Assembly: GCA_007134165.1 (NCBI GenBank)
Contig: SLLJ01000295.1
Location: forward strand, 1 to 8,977
Direction: 5' to 3'
Origin: Nitriliruptoraceae bacterium
GTDB lineage: Bacteria > Actinomycetota > Nitriliruptoria > Nitriliruptorales > Nitriliruptoraceae
Length of the DNA stretch: 8,977 nt
This document shows positions 1-8,977 of this stretch, piece by piece (the first letter of the stretch is position 1; every line of letters begins with the position of its first letter). The translations under genes and the position numbers were made by a program. The notes beneath the pieces are model-generated. The model was not told the DNA's origin, searched no databases, and was given only the letters and a program-made list of their open reading frames with translations.

Positions 1-2
1 AG

Positions 3-57
3 CGGCGGTGGAGCGGCAAGACGGCGGCGGAGCGGGGCGGCGGCGGAGCGGGGCGGC
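3..57. repeat. G+C-rich imperfect repeat, 16-bp period in part
   Basis: Three copies of a 14-bp unit, CGGCGGCGGAGCGG, are visible at 3-16 (one mismatch, T at position 9), 22-35 and 38-51. The last two copies lie in a perfect 16-bp-period repeat: 22-41 is identical to 38-57. The period is not a multiple of three, so a reading frame through it would not give a clean peptide repeat. It lies just past the recO stop codon, between recO and whatever lies to the left. No stem with a T-run was seen, so I do not call it a terminator. It could be a local slippage repeat or the edge of a low-complexity coding region on the minus strand. Confidence 0.6.
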
Positions 58-63
58 CGCAGG

Positions 64-801
64 TCACGGCCGCGGCACGTGCTCGTAACTGCGCAGCCGC
101 CGGTCGAGGTGGTGCTCGACGAACGCCCGCGCGTAGGCCGCCGCGGTGCGCCGCGCGACCGGGTGCTCCCGTGCCAGGCGCGGCAGTGAGGCCCACTCGC
201 CGATGGCCGCCAACTGCGCCAGCGACGCCACCACCTCGGGGTCGACCGCGCGGGTGCCGGCCGGCGCACAGTCCGGGCACAGCGCCCCGCCGGCCCGGAC
301 CGAGAGGAAGACGTGCGGGCCGGGTGCCTGGCAGGCGGCACAAACCGCGGCAGTCGCCGGGAACCCGACCAGGCCCGCCAGTCTCAGCAGGTAGGCGTCG
401 ACGAACACCGAGGGGTCGTCGGGGCCGGCGGCCAGCGCTCCCAGCCCCGCCAGCAGTAGCTCGAGCACCTCAGGCTCGGCTTCGCCCTCCTGGACCACCT
501 GGTCGGCCAGCTCAACCATCACCGCCGCTGCCGCCGAGCGGGCGTAGTCGGCCCGCACCTCGGCGTGGGCCGTGAGCAGCTCAGCCTGGGTCACGACATC
601 GAGGTTGCGCCCCTCGTGCAGTTGCAGGTCAACCAGGCTGTAGGCCTCGAGCCGGCCGCCGAAGCGGCTACCGGGACGCCGTACCCCCTTCGCCACCGCG
701 CGCACCTTGCCCCGGCCGCGGGTCAGCAGGTGCACGATGCGGTCGGTCTCGCCGAGCCGGTAGGTGCGCAGCACGACGCCCTGATCGCGGTAGCTGGGCA
801 T
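64..801 (-). CDS. recO: DNA repair / recombination mediator protein RecO
   Basis: This gene encodes a 245-residue RecO, the cytoplasmic partner of RecR that loads RecA onto SSB-coated single-stranded DNA in RecF-pathway repair. The N-terminus (YRDQGVVLRTYRLGETDRIV, residues 4-23) and RGKVRAVAKGVRR (30-42) are the typical start of the RecO OB-fold domain. The stretch RFGGRLEAYSLVDLQLHEGR (46-65) is also characteristic. A helical C-terminal part follows, with a zinc-finger-like pair C154-x2-C157 and C175-x2-C178. Length matches the family (about 240-270). The frame stays open upstream to 1014, but the protein begins at the ATG at 801. RecO homology starts there, and an AGGA Shine-Dalgarno (complement of 810-813) sits 8 nt upstream. 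The upstream extension is low-complexity. It is divergent from the glucan operon and has no functional link to it that I can see. Confidence 0.95.
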   Translation of the reverse strand: MPSYRDQGVVLRTYRLGETDRIVHLLTRGRGKVRAVAKGVRRPGSRFGGRLEAYSLVDLQLHEGRNLDVVTQAELLTAHAEVRADYARSAAAAVMVELADQVVQEGEAEPEVLELLLAGLGALAAGPDDPSVFVDAYLLRLAGLVGFPATAAVCAACQAPGPHVFLSVRAGGALCPDCAPAGTRAVDPEVVASLAQLAAIGEWASLPRLAREHPVARRTAAAYARAFVEHHLDRRLRSYEHVPRP

Positions 802-809
802 CGATGGAA

Positions 810-836
810 TCCTGCACGCGGGGGCACCTACGCGTG
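810..836 (-). promoter_or_regulatory. recO Shine-Dalgarno with small adjacent inverted repeat
   Basis: On the minus strand GCAGGA (complement of 810-815) precedes the recO ATG with an 8-nt spacer after AGGA, which supports the start at 801. Immediately upstream, CACGCG (815-820) and CGCGTG (831-836) form 6-bp inverted arms around a 10-nt loop. In the recO transcript this would be a short hairpin abutting the ribosome binding site. The ribosome site is well supported. A regulatory role for the hairpin is only a possibility, since 6-bp G+C arms are common in such DNA. I found no convincing -35/-10 pair for recO. Confidence 0.5.
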
Positions 837-843
837 TTGTACC

Positions 844-866
844 CCACCGCACGCTTCGAGCGGTGG
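844..866. repeat. Inverted repeat in the recO-glgE divergent region
   Basis: Arms CCACCGC (844-850) and GCGGTGG (860-866) are perfect 7-bp inverted repeats around a 9-nt spacer. The interior offers a competing smaller hairpin, CGCT-TCG-AGCG (852-862). It lies between the two divergent starts, about 45 bp beyond the recO start codon and 138 bp before the glgE start. It could be an operator or a transcript hairpin. There is no T-run and the function is unknown. Confidence 0.4.
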
Positions 867-880
867 ACCACGCAACCCGA

Positions 881-902
881 CAGTTCGGACGGTCCCCAAC
901 TG
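881..902. promoter_or_regulatory. Nested dyad upstream of the glgE promoter, possible operator
   Basis: Outer arms CAGTT (881-885) and AACTG (898-902) enclose an inner palindrome GGAC-G-GTCC (887-895). The two centres differ by only half a base. The hexamer CAACTG at 897-902 recurs at 933-938, so the half-site occurs three times around the candidate -10 element at 924-929. This is the kind of arrangement a dimeric repressor or activator uses. Individual arms are short, so the regulatory reading is an inference and no known regulator consensus is recognised. Confidence 0.35.
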
Positions 903-923
903 CCCTGAGCGGCCTTTGCGCAC

Positions 924-929
924 TAGATT
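924..929 (+). promoter_or_regulatory. Candidate -10 element for the glgE operon
   Basis: TAGATT at 924-929 fits the TANNNT form of actinobacterial -10 hexamers and is one of very few A+T-containing stretches in this intergenic region. It would place the transcription start near 936 and give glgE a leader of roughly 68 nt. No good -35 is visible; the best-spaced sequence, around 899-905, matches poorly. The call rests on the -10 alone. Confidence 0.3.
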
Positions 930-952
930 CGTCAACTGGACGCCCCACGAAC

Positions 953-964
953 CGGCGATCGCCG
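953..964. promoter_or_regulatory. Perfect 12-bp palindrome in the glgE leader, candidate operator
   Basis: CGGCGATCGCCG at 953-964 is a perfect 12-bp palindrome containing the octamer GCGATCGC. It lies between the candidate -10 element (924-929) and the glgE Shine-Dalgarno (992-996). If that promoter is right, it falls about 18-29 nt downstream of the start site, where a bound repressor would block transcription. The position is suggestive. However, GATC-centred G+C palindromes occur by chance in such genomes, so the role is inferred. Confidence 0.35.
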
Positions 965-991
965 ACCGCACGGTCACCGCCACCGAGACCC

Positions 992-996
992 AAGGA
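992..996 (+). promoter_or_regulatory. glgE ribosome binding site, sets a GTG start
   Basis: AAGGA at 992-996 lies 7 nt before the GTG at 1004. It fixes that codon as the glgE start, rather than the in-frame ATG at 863, which would add 47 residues of low-complexity sequence translated from the intergenic region. Confidence 0.75.
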
Positions 997-1003
997 CCCC
1001 ACC

Positions 1004-2983
<1,980 letters not shown>

Positions 2984-3008
2984 GCCATTCCACCCCGCGA
3001 CGACGACC

Positions 3009-3013
3009 AGGAG
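3009..3013 (+). promoter_or_regulatory. treS-mak ribosome binding site
   Basis: AGGAG at 3009-3013 lies 5 nt before the ATG at 3019. The glgE to treS-mak gap is only 35 nt and holds no terminator-like stem, which supports co-transcription. Confidence 0.75.
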
Positions 3014-3018
3014 CGCCG

Positions 3019-6411
<3,393 letters not shown>

Positions 6412-6416
6412 CGACG

Positions 6417-8372
6417 ATGACCACGCCCGACCCGACCACGACCAGCCCGCAGCCCCCGGCCGTCGACGCGGCCGATTCCCCGTGGCTGACCGATGACGAC
6501 GTCTACCTGTTCGCCGAAGGGTCCCACCTGCGACTTTGGCGCAAGCTCGGTGCGCATCAGATCACGCACGACGGGGCGGAGGGCTGCCACGTGGCGGTGT
6601 GGGCCCCCAACGCCCGGTCGGTGTCCCTGGTGGGTGACGTCAACCATTGGGATGGCGGCGCCAACCCGCTCAGCCCCCGTGGGGCCTCGGGCGTGTGGGA
6701 GGGCTTCGTGCCCGGCATGGTGCACGGCCACGCCTACAAGTTCCGGGTGGCCGGCGCCGACGGCGTGACCCGGGACAAGGCCGACCCGTTCGCGGTGCAC
6801 ACCGAGACCCCGCCACGCACCGCCTCCAAGGTGTGGCACCCCTACCACCAGTGGGCCGACGACGAGTGGATGGCGACCCGCGGTGAGCGCCAGCAGCTCG
6901 ACCAGCCCATGGCGATCTACGAGGTCCATCTGGGTTCCTGGCAGCGCATCACCCAGGACGGCCAGCCGCGGCCGATGACCTACCACGAGCTCGCTGAGCG
7001 CCTGGTCGGTCACGTGCAGGCGATGGGCTTCACCCACGTGGAGTTCCTGCCGGTCATGGAGCACCCCTTCTACGGCTCGTGGGGCTATCAGTCCACCGGC
7101 TTCTTCGCCCCGAGCAGCCGCTTCGGCACCCCCCAGGACCTCAAGCACCTGATCGACACCCTGCACCAGGCCGGCATCGGCGTGATCCTGGACTGGGTCC
7201 CCTCCCACTTCCCGACCGACGACTGGGCGCTTGGCGACTTCGACGGCACCCACTTGTTCGAGCACGCCGACCCCCGCCAGGGCTTCCACCCCGACTGGCG
7301 GAGCTACATCTTCAACTACGGCCGCGACGAGGTGCGCAGCTTCCTGCTGTCCTCGGCGATGTACTGGCTCGAGGAGTTCCACATCGACGGCCTGCGAGTG
7401 GACGCGGTGGCCTCCATGCTCTACCTCGACTACTCCCGCGAGCAGGGTGAGTGGATCCCCAACCAGTGGGGCGGCAACGAGAACATCGAGGCGATCGAGT
7501 TCCTGCGCCGGTTCAACACCGAGGTCTTCCAGCGCTTCCCCGACGTGCAGACCTTCGCCGAGGAGTCGACCTCCTGGCCGATGGTCTCGCGCCCGACCTA
7601 CGTCGGGGGCTTGGGCTTCGGGCTCAAGTGGGACATGGGCTGGATGCACGACACCCTCGAGGTCTTCCAGCGCGACCCGGTGCACCGCAAGTACCACCAC
7701 GACCAGCTCACCTTCCGGGCGATGTATGGCTACACCGAGAACTTCTGCCTGCCGCTGTCGCACGACGAGGTGGTGCACGGCAAGGGCTCGCTGCTGTCCA
7801 AGATGCCCGGAGATGCCTGGCAGAAGTTCGCCAACCTGCGCGCCCTGTACGCCTACCAGTTCACGACCCCCGGCAAGAAGCTGCTGTTCATGGGTGGGGA
7901 GTTCGGGCAGTGGCGGGAGTGGGCGCATGAGCTGTCGCTGGACTGGCACCTGTTCGATGACGACCCGCTCCACGGTCAGCTGCTGACCTGTCTCGGCGAC
8001 CTCGCCCGCCTCTACCGCGATCAGCCGGCCCTGCACGAGGGCGACTGCGAGCCGTTCGGCTTCGAATGGGTCGACTGCACCGACTGGCAGGCCTCGGTGC
8101 TGTCCTACGTGCGCCGTGCCCGGGACGGGCGCGAAGTGCTCGTGGTCGCCAACCTCACCCCGGTGGTTCGCGACAACTACCGCGTCGGGGTGTCGCAGGG
8201 CGGGTGGTGGCGCGAGGCGCTGAACACCGATGCCACCGAGTACGGCGGCTCGGGGGTGGGCAACTGCGGCGGCGTCGAGGCCCTGCCGCACCCCTCGCAC
8301 GGTCGCAACCACTCGATCGTGCTGACCCTGCCGCCGATGGCGGTGGAGATCCTGGTGCCCGACACCCAGTGA
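6417..8372 (+). CDS. glgB: 1,4-alpha-glucan branching enzyme GlgB (GH13), short form
   Basis: This gene encodes a 651-residue branching enzyme that cuts alpha-1,4-glucan chains and rejoins them as alpha-1,6 branches. A CBM48-type N2 domain spans about 35-130 (VAVWAPNARSVSLVGDVNHW, 59-78). The GH13 barrel follows from AIYEVHLGSW (166-175). Catalytic residues are D329 in GLRVDAVASMLYLDYSR, E382 in TFAEEST and D450 in LSHDEVVHGKGS. The spacings of 53 and 68 residues equal those of Escherichia coli GlgB D405/E458/D526. Further marks are NENIEAIEFLRRFN (354-367) and GGEFGQWREW (493-502). The protein begins about one domain later than the roughly 730-residue E. coli and mycobacterial enzymes, so the extra N1 domain is absent. 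The start is ATG 6417; a GTG at 6408 would add three residues and overlap treS-mak by 4 nt. It completes the GlgE pathway. Confidence 0.96.
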   Translation: MTTPDPTTTSPQPPAVDAADSPWLTDDDVYLFAEGSHLRLWRKLGAHQITHDGAEGCHVAVWAPNARSVSLVGDVNHWDGGANPLSPRGASGVWEGFVPGMVHGHAYKFRVAGADGVTRDKADPFAVHTETPPRTASKVWHPYHQWADDEWMATRGERQQLDQPMAIYEVHLGSWQRITQDGQPRPMTYHELAERLVGHVQAMGFTHVEFLPVMEHPFYGSWGYQSTGFFAPSSRFGTPQDLKHLIDTLHQAGIGVILDWVPSHFPTDDWALGDFDGTHLFEHADPRQGFHPDWRSYIFNYGRDEVRSFLLSSAMYWLEEFHIDGLRVDAVASMLYLDYSREQGEWIPNQWGGNENIEAIEFLRRFNTEVFQRFPDVQTFAEESTSWPMVSRPTYVGGLGFGLKWDMGWMHDTLEVFQRDPVHRKYHHDQLTFRAMYGYTENFCLPLSHDEVVHGKGSLLSKMPGDAWQKFANLRALYAYQFTTPGKKLLFMGGEFGQWREWAHELSLDWHLFDDDPLHGQLLTCLGDLARLYRDQPALHEGDCEPFGFEWVDCTDWQASVLSYVRRARDGREVLVVANLTPVVRDNYRVGVSQGGWWREALNTDATEYGGSGVGNCGGVEALPHPSHGRNHSIVLTLPPMAVEILVPDTQ

Positions 8373-8390
8373 CCCGACGCCCGGGCCGCA

Positions 8391-8406
8391 GGTCGTGACC
8401 TATGCT
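8391..8406 (+). promoter_or_regulatory. Candidate -10 with adjacent dyad upstream of the GH57 gene
   Basis: TATGCT at 8401-8406 has the TANNNT form of a -10 hexamer. It is directly preceded by an inverted repeat GGTC-GT-GACC (8391-8400). No acceptable -35 lies 16-18 nt upstream. If real, it would start a transcript near 8413 and allow the GH57 gene to be expressed apart from glgE-treS/mak-glgB. Support is weak. Confidence 0.25.
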
Positions 8407-8411
8407 GCCCG

Positions 8412-8427
8412 GCGCCCCTTGGGGCGC
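8412..8427 (+). promoter_or_regulatory. Strong short hairpin in the glgB-GH57 gap
   Basis: GCGCCCCTTGGGGCGC is a perfect 16-bp palindrome. As RNA it folds into a 6-bp all-G/C stem capped by a CUUG tetraloop, a notably stable loop. No U-run follows, so it is not a canonical intrinsic terminator. High-GC actinobacteria do use some hairpins without U-tracts, so partial termination after glgB is possible. It could also protect the upstream mRNA end or be a protein-binding operator. Confidence 0.45.
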
Positions 8428-8447
8428 ACGCCAGCACCGACACGAGC

Positions 8448-8452
8448 GGGGA
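8448..8452 (+). promoter_or_regulatory. Ribosome binding site of the GH57 gene
   Basis: GGGGA at 8448-8452 lies 7 nt before the GTG at 8460. It is only a moderate match to a Shine-Dalgarno, but it agrees with GH57 homology beginning within a few residues of that codon. Confidence 0.5.
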
Positions 8453-8459
8453 AGCACAC

Positions 8460-8977
8460 GTGGACCGCTACATCTGCCTGCACGGGCACTTCTACCAGCC
8501 TCCCCGTGAGAATCCATGGCTCGAGCTCGTCGAGCAGCAGGACGGGGCCTACCCGTACCACGACTGGAACGAGCGCATCACCGCCGAGTGCTACGCCCCC
8601 AACGCCCGGGCCCGCATCCTCGACCATCAGGGTCGCATCACCCGGCTGGTCAACAACTACGCCCGGCTCAGCTTCAACGTCGGCCCGACCCTGCTGGCGT
8701 GGCTGGAGACCGCCTCACCCGACACCTACGCGGCGATCCTGGACGCGGACCGTCGCAGCCAGAAGCGTTTCGATGGTCACGGCTCGGCGATGGCGCAGGT
8801 CTACAACCACGCGATCATGCCGCTGGCTTCGGTGCGCGACCGTCGCACCCAGGTGGGGTGGGGCATCGCCGATTTCCGCCGCCGATTCGGCCGGGACCCC
8901 GAGGGCATGTGGTTGGCCGAGACCGCGGTCGACGACGACACCCTCGACCTGCTCGCCGAGCACGGCATCACCTTCAC
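8460..8977 (+). CDS. Glycoside hydrolase family 57 protein, 5' part only
   Basis: The first 172 complete codons of a gene cut by the right edge are visible. The product starts YICLHGHFYQPPRENPW (residues 4-20), which holds the GH57 region-1 histidines (H8, H10). SFNVGPTLL follows (71-79, region 2), then GMWLAETAVD (149-158), in which E154 is the expected GH57 nucleophile. FDGHGSAMAQVYNHAIMPLA (104-123) is also typical of this subgroup, whose full-length members often carry a DUF3536 C-terminal region that is not visible here. GH57 enzymes are alpha-amylases, 4-alpha-glucanotransferases or branching enzymes, and the exact activity cannot be told from this part. The start is GTG 8460, chosen because the motifs begin directly after it. 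It follows glgB on the same strand after 87 nt, so a role on the same glucan is likely. No signal peptide is seen, which fits a cytoplasmic enzyme. Confidence 0.85.
   Translation, partial: MDRYICLHGHFYQPPRENPWLELVEQQDGAYPYHDWNERITAECYAPNARARILDHQGRITRLVNNYARLSFNVGPTLLAWLETASPDTYAAILDADRRSQKRFDGHGSAMAQVYNHAIMPLASVRDRRTQVGWGIADFRRRFGRDPEGMWLAETAVDDDTLDLLAEHGITF

Noticed and set aside
863..1003. Upstream in-frame ATG of glgE at 863 (47 more residues)
   Set aside because: The extra peptide has no GlgE similarity and would be translated from the intergenic palindromes. The GTG at 1004 has AAGGA at a 7-nt spacing.
8412..8427. Canonical Rho-independent terminator after glgB
   Set aside because: The stem is perfect but is followed by ACGCCAGCACC with no T-run, so I list it only as a hairpin of uncertain role.

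Overview
The window is high-GC bacterial DNA (about 70% G+C by eye, strong G/C at third codon positions, two of five starts GTG). It looks like chromosomal DNA of an actinobacterium. The grounds are an actinobacterial-type RecO and an operon holding the complete maltose-1-phosphate (GlgE) route to alpha-glucan. The gene order glgE - treS/mak - glgB resembles the Streptomyces arrangement, but here treS and mak form one open reading frame. I cannot assign a lower rank. A deep-branching actinobacterial class such as Acidimicrobiia or Nitriliruptoria is only a guess.

Layout. Positions 1-63 hold a G+C-rich imperfect repeat of unknown function. Positions 64-801 (minus strand) encode the recombination mediator RecO. 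A 202-bp divergent intergenic region (802-1003) separates recO from the plus-strand glucan operon. It carries several small dyads, a candidate -10 element and a perfect 12-bp palindrome. The operon then runs glgE (1004-2983), a treS-mak fusion (3019-6411), glgB (6417-8372) and, after an 87-bp gap with its own small palindromes, the 5' part of a glycoside hydrolase family 57 gene (8460 to the right edge, truncated). Coding density is high and no gene-free stretch exceeds about 200 bp. I see no tRNA, rRNA, mobile element, CRISPR array or phage gene.

How the genes work together (established for the families, inferred for this organism): the TreS half of the fusion isomerises trehalose to maltose. 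The fused maltokinase half phosphorylates maltose to alpha-maltose 1-phosphate. GlgE transfers maltosyl units from that donor onto an alpha-1,4-glucan, and GlgB adds alpha-1,6 branches. The GH57 protein probably acts on the same polymer or its oligosaccharides. The catalytic residues expected in GlgE, TreS, Mak and GlgB are all visible, so the operon looks intact and functional.

Nothing here amounts to a clearly undescribed system. The points most worth a second look are the one-polypeptide TreS-Mak fusion inside a complete GlgE operon, the palindromes in front of glgE, the palindromic gap before the GH57 gene, and that gene's linkage to the pathway.
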